In this document: positions 35,098-46,421 of the stretch, piece after piece | Numbering within the stretch: position 1 is the first letter of the stretch | Layout of the letters: every line of letters begins with the position of its first letter | Origin: Dryomyza anilis | Taxonomy: Eukaryota; Arthropoda; Insecta; Diptera; Dryomyzidae | DNA: 64,000 nt | Direction: 5' to 3' | NCBI GenBank assembly: GCA_951804985.1 | Contig: OX638131.1 | Span: 104,986,464 to 105,050,463, forward strand | Notes under the pieces: generated by a model | Told to the model about the DNA's origin: nothing | Seen by the model: only the letters and a program-made list of their open reading frames with translations | Database searches by the model: none | Translations under genes and position numbers: made by a program

Positions 35098-35435
35098 CAC
35101 TCAGAAAAAAGATGTATATCATATTGATGAATTCCGTTGTTCATTGTATTGATGAATGGTTCTTCATTGTATTGTAACGTCATCAATGTTATGAATGCTA
35201 TCATAAATATGATGAACGCTTGGTAACTGTCGAAAAAGGGTTCTTTAATATGATGAACTGTATGTGCAGAATACGTTTCATCATATTATGAACCAAAATA
35301 TAAAAAACAACATATATGTTCTTCATTTTGAAGAACGCTGTTCATTAAGTCAAATTTCAATAACAATATTTTTTTTTTGTTCATTTTTTGCCGTACTTCT
35401 CAAGTATTTCTTGTATGTTATCTACTATATATTTG
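35098..35435 (-). mobile_element. Foldback 'CACAGAAA/TTCATCAATATGATG' element, right half
   Basis: Read on the minus strand this matches the right part of the element at 58981-59851: 'acaagaa.tacttgagaagt', 'acggcaaaa.atgaac', 'tttggttcat', 'gttaccaagcgttc' and the end gaattcatcaatatgat. The matching left part lies 2.7 kb away at 38131-38667. Confidence 0.8.
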
Positions 35436-35523
35436 TGAATGGAAGTATATATGGCCCAAAACGCAAAAAACGAAACCACAGAAAAAATATTTTTTTTTTC
35501 AAATTTCGCAGGTTTTTTATTAC

Positions 35524-35590
35524 TTGCAGTTTGTACACATCCCAAAGTAACGATTGACACTAATATAAACGTGAAAATATTTTTGTGCAT
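35524..35590 (-). CDS. Candidate signal-peptide exon of the Toll-like gene
   Basis: The ATG at 35590 opens 22 codons, MHKNIFTFILVSIVTLGCVQ plus TA, with the short charged start, hydrophobic core and small-residue end of a secretory signal. A donor A|GTAATA follows at 35523, leaving one base of a codon. The acceptor before the receptor exon at 34354 leaves two, so the phases join to a Lys codon followed by Asn-Asp-Cys. Upstream, a pyrimidine-rich acceptor (ttaatttttatttttcag) at about 35624 suggests another 5' UTR exon. The intron (34355-35523) would contain the MITE and half a foldback element. The Toll-like exon lacks its own signal, so an exon of this kind is expected. Against it: A+T-rich DNA yields such frames by chance, and the donor is weak. 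Confidence 0.45.
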
Positions 35591-35599
35591 CGAGAATTT

Positions 35600-36060
35600 A
35601 GCATAGTTTATTGGTTGCCTCCTGAAAAATAAAAATTAACAAAAATTCAACGCTCAACAAAAAATGGTGTTGTATTCAATTAATTAGTTTTATCCACTTT
35701 TCGTGTTATCCACTTTTCGTAGATAGAGTTAAGAAAACTGAAAATAACTAAATGAAATAATTGAAGAAAAATAATCTTATCAGCAATTTAAACGAAAAGG
35801 AATTTGAACGCATTTTTTTAAAGTAACGTAGCAAACAAAAATTCTAAAAAGATTTTTACCACAAAATCTAGCACGTCAATATAAGCGAAAGACCTAATTT
35901 TCTTTGAGTAATTTTAGACTACTTTCTAAAGATAATCAAAAATTAGCAGTGTAAATATTTGTGTCTGTGTACACAGCCAAAAGGGATGTGTAACGTAGCA
36001 AACATTTTGTTTATCGATAATCAAATACTATAATAATTTTGATTTTCAAACCTTGATGTT
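35600..36060. other. Spacer with repeated gtaacgtagcaaac word
   Basis: The word 'gtaacgtagcaaaca' occurs near 35823, 35991 and again near 36974. Nothing else is recognised. Confidence 0.4.
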
Positions 36061-36063
36061 TAG

Positions 36064-36274
36064 GAAAACCTGAGCAAGGCTCAGAGAAACAAAAATTACA
36101 TCGACAAATTGAAAAGTTTGAAGAAATTTTAAGATTTAAAGAAACAAAGAGCATCTGCCCAGAAGGAGCGGCGAAAGAAAAAGAAGTAGGGATAGTGCGA
36201 AAAGTAACCGTGATATTGCGTCGTTCCACCAAATTCAAGTGATTGATGGAGCAATCGTCACTATTAACACATAA
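36064..36274 (+). pseudogene. Decayed coding-like stretch, unknown product
   Basis: On the plus strand an open frame beginning after 'gatgtttag' reads SKAQRNKNYIDKLKSLKKF, has one stop, and continues DLKKQRASAQKERRKKKK before a second stop. A shifted frame then reads RDSAKSNRDIASFHQIQVID onward to a stop near 36274. The residue make-up (basic helix-like, then mixed) and G+C content look more like protein-coding remains than the surrounding spacer. No family is recognised. It could be a transposon protein fragment. Confidence 0.3.
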
Positions 36275-36324
36275 AACCAAGGATACGATTTATAATTTGT
36301 ACCGCATTCCACTTTGTAATTAAT

Positions 36325-36780
36325 TATACCCTACAATGAGGTACAGGGTATAATAAGTTTGTGCAGATATTGTAACGCCTCTTAGAAGGCGTGGCCGGTA
36401 TGGAAAAGTACATATATTCTAGATCAGCATCAAGACTGGAGTCCGTTTAGCCATGTTCGTCTGTCTGTCCGAAAACTTGAGAAATACTGGTCAGAATGCG
36501 AAAAATGAGTACGAAAATGAGCTGAGGAACCAATAACTCGAAAAGTATTCAAGATATAGTTATATAATTGAAAAATAATTGTTATAATTCACCTAAAAAT
36601 ATATGTTACAAAAACGGTCGTGATACGCCCACATTTTGTAATATATGTGAGAGCGATCATCCTAATTATTAACTTTCAAAGTTAGATACTCAATTAAATA
36701 TGCCACATTACTATCCCTACCAAGGCGTAGGGTATTCAATAGTCGGGTCCGACCGACTTATGTGACTTAAATTTTCCCAC
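36325..36780 (+). mobile_element. mini-me-like dipteran repeat
   Basis: It starts 'ataccctacaatgaggtaca' with 'gggtataataagtttgtgca', then 'tgtaacgcctcttagaagg', 'tatggaaaagtacatatat', the core 'tctagatcagcatcaagact' and 'gtccgtttagccatgttcgt' plus a short (GTCY) run. It ends 'ggcgtagggtattcaatagt' and 'cgggtccgaccgacttatgt'. Close to the copy at 45556. Confidence 0.85.
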
Positions 36781-37368
36781 TTGTTTAAAAAAAAAAAAAT
36801 TAAGTGTAAATTAAATGCATTACAATTTTTTCGAATTTCTTGACGGTCCAATCGTAAGACCACTGACTTAGTGTTATCTTTTGTTAAAATAAACAATTAA
36901 ATCCATTTGTTATGCTTAATTTTACATTTTATGCTAACGTAGATCGGACAGGAAGCATAATATATATTTCGTGTAACGTAGCAAACAATATTTTTGGTTA
37001 TATGGAACTAAAAAAAAAAAACTACATAATTAAAATATAATATGTTACTTATATTCTAGAGCTTATAAATTGTGCATTTCATGTTGAAAATAGTCCACCA
37101 GAAGAGCAGACTTTTAAGACAATGTAAGGCCACTTTAAAACCTATTTCCAAAATGATGAAACGTACAAACAATTTTAAACGTTCATAACTCCTAAATAAC
37201 AAGGCATACAAAAAATTTTATATACATATAAAATCTTACCACAGAAGTTTACTTTCAGATACATTTATAAAAAATAATAAAAGTATTTGATTTCATATGT
37301 TTTCGGAGCAATATATATTGAAAAATGCGTATAAATGCCAAATGATATGCTGCGTTTTGGGTCATATG
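36781..37368. other. A+T-rich spacer
   Basis: Includes the third gtaacgtagcaaac word near 36974. No gene recognised. Confidence 0.4.
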
Positions 37369-38130
37369 TATGTCCCTTTGTACGTCTAAACGGCTGAATC
37401 GAATTGAACCAAATTTCGACAAAATATGTATGTTGGGTCCGGGCAGAGTATAGGCTTTATCTCGGTTAGTTTGGTGGACTGGGCGTGGCACCTCCCATAT
37501 AACCCAAAAATTAAAAACACATTATATCAGCAATTATGATAGCAAATTTAATGAAATTTTGGTCAGCGTTATATTTAACCATTTTAAACGGTCTCCCAAA
37601 ATATGGGCGGGATTGGACCACTGGGCGTGGCAACCCCCATAGAAGGAACATTTTCCAGATTGTGTATGTCAACTGTTATTATAATAATATGAAGATATTT
37701 CACACCAGGGTATCAACCACCACAATTTGTTACTCACCACACCGAAATTCACCATATCAAAATTCACTACATCAAAATTCACCACAGCGAAACTCACCAT
37801 ATCAATAATCCCCAACTAAAACTCACCATACCAAAGCTTACCACTCTAAAATTCACCACACTTAAACTCACCACACTAAAATTCACCACACTAAAATTCA
37901 CCACACCAAAATTAAATACAGTAAAACTCACCACACTAAAACTTCTACTGGGAAAAACTCAACGGCTTAGAATTTTGTCGGGAAGAATTCTACAGGAAAG
38001 AATTCTACGGAAAAGCCTTCTACGGGGAAGAATTTTACGGGAAAGATATAAATAATAATTATTAATAAAATCACTCCATATCCTTGCATTCACAAAATCT
38101 TGGCACGAGTCGTGCACGGGCCCAGCTAGT
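37369..38130 (-). mobile_element. Short 'CTAGCTGG' element, inverse copy
   Basis: Read on the minus strand from 38130: ctagctgggcccgtgcacga, then 'cgtagaattctttcc' repeats, a short degenerate 15-bp array ('gttttagtgtggtga', plus complement at about 37735-37950), two ggaggtgccacgccca-type modules, and an end 'cgattcagccgtttagacgt' followed by 'acaaagggacatacat'. It has the same order as the copies at 23.4 and 26.6 kb, but the array is only about 200 bp and more diverged. Confidence 0.85.
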
Positions 38131-38667
38131 TTCTTATATAATGCTTGCTCAACATGCATAAATTAGTAAAATGTTTTATATTATATTTATTTATATTACA
38201 ATTTTTTATTAATAAATCCTTATATTTATAAAAAATATATAAAAAAAAAAATTTTTTTTTCGAAAACATTTTTTTTCGACAAAATTTTTTTTTTATACAA
38301 TTTTTTTTCGGATAATTTTTAAATTTGTTTCTGTTATTTTTTAAATAAAATTTTTAAAACACTTTTTATTGGAATTATTTTCTAACAAAAAATTTTTTTT
38401 TTTTGAAAATTAATATTAGTACATCCATATTAATCATTGAATATTATATTCATAAATAAATATTATGAACAAATTCATCAATATGACGATTTTATTGTAT
38501 TGAATATTTCGTTCTTCACTGTGATGTTCGTTAGTATGAATAATTTCATATAAATAATGAATGCATTCATCAATATATCATTTAATGAATGGTGGTATCA
38601 ATATGATGAATATAGTAGTTGGTGAAAATATTCATTATATTTATGAATAAATTCGTCATATTCTGTG
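38131..38667 (-). mobile_element. Foldback 'CACAGAAA' element, left half
   Basis: The minus-strand reading from 38667 is CACAGAATATGACGAATTTA followed by 'ttcaccaactac' and 'tgataccaccattcattaaa', then the A/T homopolymer-rich middle (38220-38400) and 'atgcatgttgagcaagcatt'. It matches 58981-59515 in order. It breaks off at 'ttatataagaaa', next to the CTAGCTGG head. Confidence 0.8.
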
Positions 38668-38924
38668 CAGAAAAAGTTAAAAAAATAATAATAATAATGA
38701 ATTTCATAACTTTTTCATGTCGAATTTCATTACAAGGTGTATGATAACACTACGCAACAAAACGAGAATAAAATTCTGACACGGAAATCGGATACAACAT
38801 TTCTACATAACTCGATTATAACCGCTGATTATAACTGCGTACTCAGTAGTACGTAACTTTTTTGAGAAAATTGCAAAATTCATTATAATAAATATCATTA
38901 TCTATTCATTTGTACTATACACCT
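38668..38924. other. Spacer
   Basis: Nothing recognised. Confidence 0.35.
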
Positions 38925-39068
38925 ATAAGACAAAGGGTGTATTAAGTTTGTGCGGATAGGATGCGTGGCCGATATGGAAAATATTATCTATCAGCATTAC
39001 TTCCTGAGACAATTTAGCCACCTTCGTCTTTCTGATCTTCATTTCATCCGTATACACGGATATGTGTT
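38925..39068 (+). mobile_element. mini-me-like fragment
   Basis: Diverged start of the family: 'tacacctataagacaaaggg', 'tgtattaagtttgtgcgga', 'gcgtggccgatatggaaaat', 'tcagcattacttcctgagac' and 'aatttagccaccttcgtctt'. It ends where an old SINE begins. Confidence 0.6.
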
Positions 39069-39071
39069 ATA

Positions 39072-39262
39072 CACAAGCGTCGTTGGCTCGACTGGTTAGT
39101 GTGTTGGAGTACGAGTCGAAACGACAATGATGAGTTGTACTATGAAACGAAAGGTGCCGGGTTTAATTCCAGCGACTGTTAACATGGAAAAATATAAATT
39201 GTTTTTCTATACAACGCTACCTCTAGGCAATCAGTAGCAAGCCTACGAGAGTAAATTTTTAA
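39072..39262 (+). mobile_element. Old, diverged tRNA-derived SINE copy
   Basis: The head 'cgttggctcgactggttagt' with 'gtgttggagtacgagtcgaa' and a box B-like 'ccgggtttaattccagc' matches the SINE head with an insertion of about 30 bp. The body follows ('ttttctatacaacgctacct', 'cctacgagagtaaa') and stops early. Confidence 0.7.
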
Positions 39263-39640
39263 TTTGTATATATTAAAACATAATGTAGTATGAAGTGGTC
39301 CGGGAAATGATTTTTCATAGATGATTTGTATCGTAGTCGAATTGAATAAATTATCTATACAACCAATCTGTATGTAATAATTGTTTTAATATATTTTCAA
39401 TTTTGTGTTATTTTTACTATCATTCATTTAGACACCATTAAAAACCATATATCGATTTTAATGTTTGTATATTTTTGTAATTTTTTTTGTTTAATTTTGT
39501 AAAAGTATTTAATGTATTTAAAAAAATCTTTATATTCATAATTACCATATCTCATTTTTATTGAAATATTAAAATTTATTTGACTACCTCTACAACGATA
39601 ATATGTACCCTGCGATATACTAATAATTTCTATAAATATG
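39263..39640. other. A+T-rich spacer
   Basis: Nothing recognised. Confidence 0.35.
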
Positions 39641-40480
39641 TCACAGTTTTCTCTTGAACTGTGTTTACCAAGAACTAAGTTAAAAATTAAAATGAATGCA
39701 ACATTTCAGATTACTTTTCAAAAACAGCCCCCACAACACCCGCACCTTTTTAAACAAAAAGAACCAAGTAAAATAAAATCAAATTCATCACACGTTCGCG
39801 CAATTCCATTCCATTCAGTCGATATTTTCAGTGATTATCATCAATAGAAATCTAAGCAAATGCGTCAAGTTGCGCATGCTTAATTTGCGCGCCAGACAGT
39901 ACTCAGTGCCTGCAATAAAAATTATGACCAGACCAATAAAGGCCTGAGAAAGGTTTGGGCCCGCCTCAAGGCACAAGGCACAGGCGCAGAATTAATATGC
40001 GTGGCACATGCAATATCGGCGACCCGATGTTATGGCGTTTGTGCAACGAAATAAAAGTAATAAAATTGAAACAATTAATTGTAAGATCGTTTTTTTTTCT
40101 CTTTTTCTGTACATTAAAACTTGCGTGCTTTTTTCGGCTTTTGGAATATTAAAAATCAATTGAAAGCGCGCAAATTGATTGTAATCGCATGTCCATTGAT
40201 GGCTCATAAATTTGTGTGTTGTGTGGGACGCAGCTGACGATGTGGATAATGCGGTGTTGTGCACCGAATACTTGATTAACTTTGGAGTAGTTTTGCAGGC
40301 ATGGGCACCGACTACTACTAATTCTACTACATTGATATGCTTTATTGTGTGGTTTGATTTGAGGCGCATGTGGCGTGGAATTTGCATGACTGGCTGTCTG
40401 TCAATTGCTATTTTTATAAGGTGTCAAATTGATTATGTTCCGAGTGCTTCAGAAATATTATGTTAATTTTTGATATGACA
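39641..40480. other. G+C-richer non-coding island
   Basis: Complex sequence, notably 39840-40040 (aatttgcgcgccagacagta, ggcctgagaaaggtttgggc, caaggcacaaggcacaggcg) and 40180-40440. It has homeodomain-like words (aattaat, caattaatt, caataaa). Open frames on both strands overlap without domains. It directly adjoins a 19-bp array on its right. Possibly regulatory. Confidence 0.4.
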
Positions 40481-40519
40481 TGGTAAAATAAGAGCTATGT
40501 TTATTATACATAATATAAA

Positions 40520-41435
40520 ATTTTTTACTATAATTTTTTACTATAAAAATTAATTTTTCAATAAAAATTCCAATTTTCATTAAAAACTACATTTTTATAA
40601 AAAAAATTCCAATTTTCATTAAAAATTCAATTTTTACTAAAAATTTTATTTTACACTACAAATTTCATTTATCACTAAAAATTTGTCATTAAAAATTAAA
40701 ATTTTCACTTAAAATTCAAATTTTCCCTAAAAATTCAACTTTTCACTAAAAATTAAAATTTTCACAAAAAATTAAATTCTTCAATTCTTAAAAATTCAAA
40801 TTTTCACTTAAAATTCAAATTTTCACTAAAAATTTAATTTATCATTAAAAATTAAATTTTTCACTAAAAATTCAACTTTTCACTAAACATTCAACTTTTC
40901 ACTAAACATTCAATTACTAAAAATTCAATTTTTCGCTAAAAATTCAAATTTTCACTACAAATTCTATGTGTCACTAAAAATTCAATTTTTCACCAAAAAT
41001 TCAATTTTTCACTAAAAAATTCAAATTTTCACTAAAAATTGAACTTTTCACTAAAAATTCAATTTTTCACTAAAAATTAAATTTTCACTAAAAAATAATA
41101 TTTTCGACAAAAATTTAACTTTTCACTACAAATTCTATTTAACCACTAAAAATTCAAATTTTCATTAAAAATTAATTTTTTTATTAATTTTTTTTTTTTT
41201 TTAAATTCAATTTTAAATTCAATTTTTCGCTATAAATTTTCACTAAAAAATTTAAGTTTTTACTAACAATTTATTTTTTCATTAAAAACATTACAAATTA
41301 TATTATTCACTAAAAATTTTATATTTTACTATAAATTTAATTTTTCACTAAAAATTCAACTTTTCACTAAAAATTCAATTTTTCACTAAAAATTTATTTT
41401 TCACTCAAAATTAAATTTTTCTTAAAATATATTAT
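40520..41435 (+). repeat. Decayed 19-bp minisatellite array
   Basis: The same unit as at 4.2 and 18.5 kb, plus orientation, more diverged. The best-preserved runs are near 40975-41075 and 41335-41400. Confidence 0.9.
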
Positions 41436-41980
41436 TTTACAAAAGCCTTCAATAATTGCTAAATATTAAAATATGCAATTATGATCGGAATATTTATTAT
41501 CAGCAATTATTATATATTGCATTATAAATTTAATATTTTTAAATATGCTTCGAATTAGTTATATACCGGTCATAAGTATCACATACATAATCTGCTTATT
41601 TATTTTTAAAAATTTAATTGACAATTTTTTAAATACTGCGATGTTTATCTGTCATTTCCCATTAACAATACCCGTAGCAGCAGTTGCCCTAACTGCATTG
41701 TTAGAAAGGTTTTTTTTTTCAAGTACCATATCTCACATTACATTTAATACACATCACTCATGGACAAAGTGAAAATCAAAACTATTGTTAAAGACAAAAC
41801 TACGCTTAGCCCGGCGGTACAGGAGAAACACATAAATCCTAAACCAATCAGTGATAAAAATCAAAATTGTGCATAATCAAGCGAAAACAAGAGCTAAAAA
41901 TAAACGATACTTTTTCCCAATGAATACCACAATTTGTCATCCAGGGCATAAGTACAAAACGAGGGTCTCTAGGACAATAC
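41436..41980. other. A+T-rich spacer
   Basis: Short open frames only (for example 41545-41772, hydrophobic by composition). No gene recognised. Confidence 0.4.
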
Positions 41981-41984
41981 CATG

Positions 41985-42190
41985 CTTATTAGTATCTTTC
42001 AGCATCTATAGTACTTTCATCACATATAGTATTGTTATCACTCATACAGTACCTTTATCTCATACGTAGTACAAATTGCCATAGTAACTTTGTAACCCAT
42101 ATTACCTTCTACACCCATTGAATACCAGCAACACCCAGAGTATACCTTCAACACTCATAGTACCCTCATCACTCATAGTAACCACGAACA
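41985..42190 (+). repeat. Degenerate ~18-bp repeat (catcactcatagtacc)
   Basis: Words such as 'tatcactcatacagtacctt', 'caacactcatagtaccctc' and 'atcactcatagtaacca' recur about 10 times with drift. Confidence 0.6.
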
Positions 42191-42239
42191 TCAGTACATT
42201 GTCGACAACATCAAATATCAGACAGAGTAATATTTATGC

Positions 42240-42960
42240 CATTGTTGGTGAAATTTAGAATTCGTTTTTTCTTTCTGCAATACAATTGAACAAAAACAGG
42301 ATCAGATTGAAACCAGTGACAACGACGCATTTTGTTTGCTTCGAATTACAAAATTGCATGCGATAGCAATCAAGAAAAACACAAATTTTAATCCTGGCAA
42401 CAAGATTCAAATCTTATTTCGTTTTGTATAGTTTTGTTTCCGCCGTTTCAGGTGGCTTCCGCTCATGTTTACACACACTAATCCGCTGTCCATCAAATTG
42501 CAATTTTTCACTTCAAATACCAACCAAGAACACGGCAAACTAGGTGAGAATTAAAATCGTTCGTAATCCTGGCAATCCTACTCGCTGCTGTCTATACAGC
42601 TGGCTCACTGGTTATCCTCAGTCTGTCAGTCAGTCACTCCGTCTGTCTGTCACTCTGCTGGCCTCAAAATGTGATCGGTGATGGTTTCCATACCATTCGC
42701 TTCATCCCAATGTTTTGTCAGTTGCTGTTGCTTACTTAATGCCTCAGCAATTATTTTGTTTTTAATACCATTTCGTAATGTGTCGAGTTTGAGGCCAGCT
42801 CTGTTGACAGCTCATCAAACTGATCCTCTTTAAATAGCAACTACTCTGGTTACGCAGTTCAGAGGGCTCATATTTTCGGGTTCAAAGTTGAGATTGCGTT
42901 TTCGAAAAGAGTTTTGCGTTGTGTAACGATCTGTGCTTAGGATTATATATGAGGCTTAAA
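42240..42960. other. G+C-richer non-coding island
   Basis: Complex sequence with (gtct/cagt) runs near 42618-42655 and no coding frame. It sits between the plus-oriented array at 40.5 kb and the minus-oriented array at 43.4 kb. Confidence 0.35.
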
Positions 42961-43389
42961 ATGTGAGGCATTGTTTGCTCAAATAGCATTTGGCAAAATA
43001 TGAAATATTACTATAGATCTTGAGGTTTTTGCGGTGATTTCTTTTGTCTGTTTCTTGCGAAATATTAAGCACTATACAAACATGAAATTTTATAAGAAAT
43101 CTAGGCATTGTAGTTTGTAGAATCACAGGGATTAGACGACTTAGTTCCAGGTTTATGCAATATTTATTTACCGACAACTTGATATAATCTTGCAAAAGAA
43201 AATCCTTCTTTTTAAGTCATACAAATTGCTGCAGTTGTTTTCTAATTTTTTGGAATATTAGAATTTGCAAAATTATACTCAGTTTGGGACTACTTACCTC
43301 AAAATCCATTTCACAAAATTCCTTGTAGAAATTTACCATAGTAGGTATGTTTTGAATATGACGAGAACTGATCATGACTAAAATTTAAT

Positions 43390-44245
43390 TAAAAACCAAA
43401 ACAAAAATATTTCACTTAAAAATGAAATTATCACAAGAATTTAATTTACATTTATATAATTGATGTTTTATTAAAAAAAATAAATTTTTAATGAAAAACT
43501 AAATTTTTAATGAAAATTTGATTTTTTAGTGAAAACTTGAATTATTGTAAAAAATTGAATTTTTAGTGAAAACTTGATTTTTTTAGTAAAATTTGTATTT
43601 TTAGTGAAAATTTGAATTTTTATTGAATAAGTGAAAACTTGAATATTTGTTGAAATTTTAATTTTTTAGTGAAGTAAAAAATTAATTTTAAGTGAAAAAT
43701 GAATTTTAAAGGAAAAATTTAATTTTTAATGGAAAATTGAATCTCTAGTGAAAAATCGAATATGTAGTAAAAATTTTAATTTTTTGTGTACATTGCATTT
43801 TTAGTGAAAAATTTAATTTGTAGTGAAAATTTAAATTTCTGGCATTTTTAGTGAAAAATTTAATTTGAAGTGAAAATTTTAATTTCTGGTGAAAAAGTGA
43901 ATTTTTAGTGAAAATTTCGACTTTTCAGTAAAAATTTTAATATTTAGTGAAAATTTGAATTTTTAGTGAAAATTTGAATTTTTAGTGAAAAAATGAATTT
44001 TTAGTGAAAAAATGAATTTTTAGTGAAAAAATGAATTTTTAGTGAAAATTTGAATTTTTAGTGAAAAAATGAATTTTTAGTGAAAAATTTAGTTTGAAGT
44101 AAGCAATTGAATTTTTGGTAAAAGTTTTGATTTCTTATTGAAAATTTAAAATTTTAGTGAAAAATTAAATTTTTAATGTAAAACTGAATTTTTAATCAAA
44201 TTTGTAATTTTAGTAAGAATTTAAATTTTTAGCGAAAAATTAAAT
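43390..44245 (-). repeat. 19-bp minisatellite array, inverse orientation, decayed
   Basis: Units of tgaatttttagtgaaaaat with many variants. The most regular stretch is about 43930-44090. Confidence 0.92.
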
Positions 44246-45329
44246 TAAACATATATTAGTACAATCTTCAATTTTTTTTAATAAAATGTATTGGTATTTT
44301 GTATTATTTAAAACTAATAACCGATTCATCAAATTGTTTTCCAATCACAAATCCTCACATATACAATTGATACTTATAGCTGCGTAAAATCACATCAGCT
44401 TAAAATCAAATATTTAAGTAAACATTTGAAATTACATGAAATGCATCAAAGTGTAAACCAAATACGCTGGAGGATCAGCCGTACAGCTTAATACGCCTCA
44501 GTTCTTGCTGCCTACAACTCAACGCGGCGGCGCCCAATATTTCTGGGGATTTAGTTGCGTGCACAAAGGTGACAATGTCAATAATTGTCCACACGATTAT
44601 ATACGATTTAAATACCCCTACACAGAAAATAGATCGTAAATGGTTACCTACCTCATATGTCTGACTGACAGTTCCTATGACAGACAGCTGAGCTGAAGAT
44701 TATTTGTCAAAATAAAAGTACTTATATATTAAAAATATATCTGGCAACATTTGCGGCGTGAGTTTTTTTGTTTTTAAAACAAATAATAAAAATATATTTA
44801 AAACAAATGCGGATTTCTTTAGGAATTGAAAATATTTTCTTTTGACATTTGGTCGTAGGTTCTATGTTATTCTTAAATTGGTTTTATTGTTTTTACAAAT
44901 TTCAATCTGCGGATATAAAAAAGACTGTATTTGATATTTTGCATTTGGGATTTTGTATTTATTTTCTAATTTTGATGTATTTAAATACAAGTCTTTGTTA
45001 CTTCTATACTGAAAAAGGTTCTAATTGTGTATATAAAAATATTTTTAAACATTCTTTATTGACTTAGGATTAATATTCTACTTGATTTTTAATATTATTC
45101 TGAATAATAATGCAAAATAAAAGCTAGTAAGTTAGACTATGTCACATGAGAAATTTTAAAGTTGGTTGGAAAAAAAGAAAATTTTCTAAGTCACATCACC
45201 AATTTCATTTCAATTTGGCTGGACATAGATTTTTTTTAGGGTATGGTTTATTTATTTATAATACGTTTTAATATATGTACTGGACGAAGACATGTACTGT
45301 CGCCGACTCTATGCTTAAAAATCAAATGA
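44246..45329. other. Intergenic with a small G+C-richer island
   Basis: 44460-44780 is more complex (tacgctggaggatcagccgt, caactcaacgcggcggcgcc). The rest is A+T-rich. No gene recognised. Confidence 0.4.
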
Positions 45330-45555
45330 ATATAAGCACAAGTAGTGTCAAAACAAAACACAAACAAGACGTAGTTGTAGTGAAGAGTTCTATAATAATG
45401 TGCAATACAAAATTAAATACTGAAATGAACTGCTTATGACACTGAGTACTCAGTGCATTTTAAATTGTTTTTATTCTGAGGATTTTTTATTAATATTGAA
45501 ATATAGAAAAAATTTAAAAGGTATCAGAAAATCATATAATTTTTCATATTATTTT
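45330..45555. repeat. Dispersed ~740-bp repeat, first block
   Basis: Matches 8330-8590 ('gcacaagtagtg.caa', 'gacactgagtactca.tgc', 'ggtat.agaaaatcatataat') and is cut off by the mini-me-like element beginning at about 45556. Continues at 47.07 kb. Confidence 0.75.
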
Positions 45556-46390
45556 TTATACCCTACACCTATGAGGTACAGGGTATATTAACTTTGTGCA
45601 TATATTGTAACGCCCCTTAGGAGGCGTGTCCGGTATGGAAAAGTATATATATTCTTGATCAGCAGCACTACCCGAGTCCGTTTAGCCATGTCCGTCTGTC
45701 TGTCCGTCTTGCTGTCTTGCTGTCCGAATACAGAATAACTTGAGAAATACTGATCAGAATGCGATGAAATTTCGTCTCAATATATTTTAGCCAAAAGTAG
45801 AAACTAAGTTTGAAAATGAGCCAAATCGGTCAACGGACACGCCCACCTCCCATACAAGTCACTTTTATATAACTCTTTCGATACTAATAACTCGAAAAGT
45901 ATTCAAGGTATAGTTATAAAATTTAAAAGTTATTGTTATAATTCACCTAAAAATATGTGGTCCAAAAATGGGCGTGATCCGCCCACTTTTTTTTTCATTA
46001 TTTCCCGGGTTTTCATAGTGGAAATTTGATCCGTAAATTATTAAAATCAAATCTATGAAATATTAGACTTTCAAAATTTCAAATATAGGCGTGGTCCGCC
46101 CAATTATATTTTTAAATTTTTTTTTTTTAGTTTTTTATACTTTATATAAATTTTTTAATTTATGGGGATATAAGACGTAAATTTCTGATATATGAAGAAT
46201 ATTCTGAGGGTGGGGAGGTTCAGCATAATTAAAAATTTAAAATTAAGGTATACAATTAAATATTCCTCATAAATATCTCCACCAAAGGTGTAGGGTATTC
46301 CATAGTCGGGCCCGACCGACTATAAAAATCCGCCCCATGTGACCGAACTTACCCATGTGACCTAACTTTCCCAACTCGTTTTTATTTAAA
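45556..46390 (+). mobile_element. mini-me-like dipteran repeat, long copy
   Basis: Starts 'ttttataccctacacctatg' 'aggtacagggtatattaact'. It has 'tgtaacgccccttaggaggc', 'tatggaaaagtatatatatt', the core 'cttgatcagcagcactaccc', 'gagtccgtttagccatgtcc' and a (GTCY) run 'gtctgtctgtccgtcttg'. The long tail has 'aataactcgaaaagtattca' and 'gggcgtgatccgccc'. It ends 'ggtgtagggtattccatagt' 'cgggcccgaccgactataaa', a partial inverse of the start. Confidence 0.88.
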
Positions 46391-46421
46391 ATTTTTTTTT
46401 TGTATTTAATTAAAAAAATTG

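Noticed and set aside
35381..35523. Reading the signal-peptide frame at 35590 as a 69-residue stand-alone gene
   Set aside because: Its C-terminal part (…EILEKYGKK) is foldback-element sequence, also present at 59.5 kb. Only the first 22 codons are plausible, as an exon that splices out.
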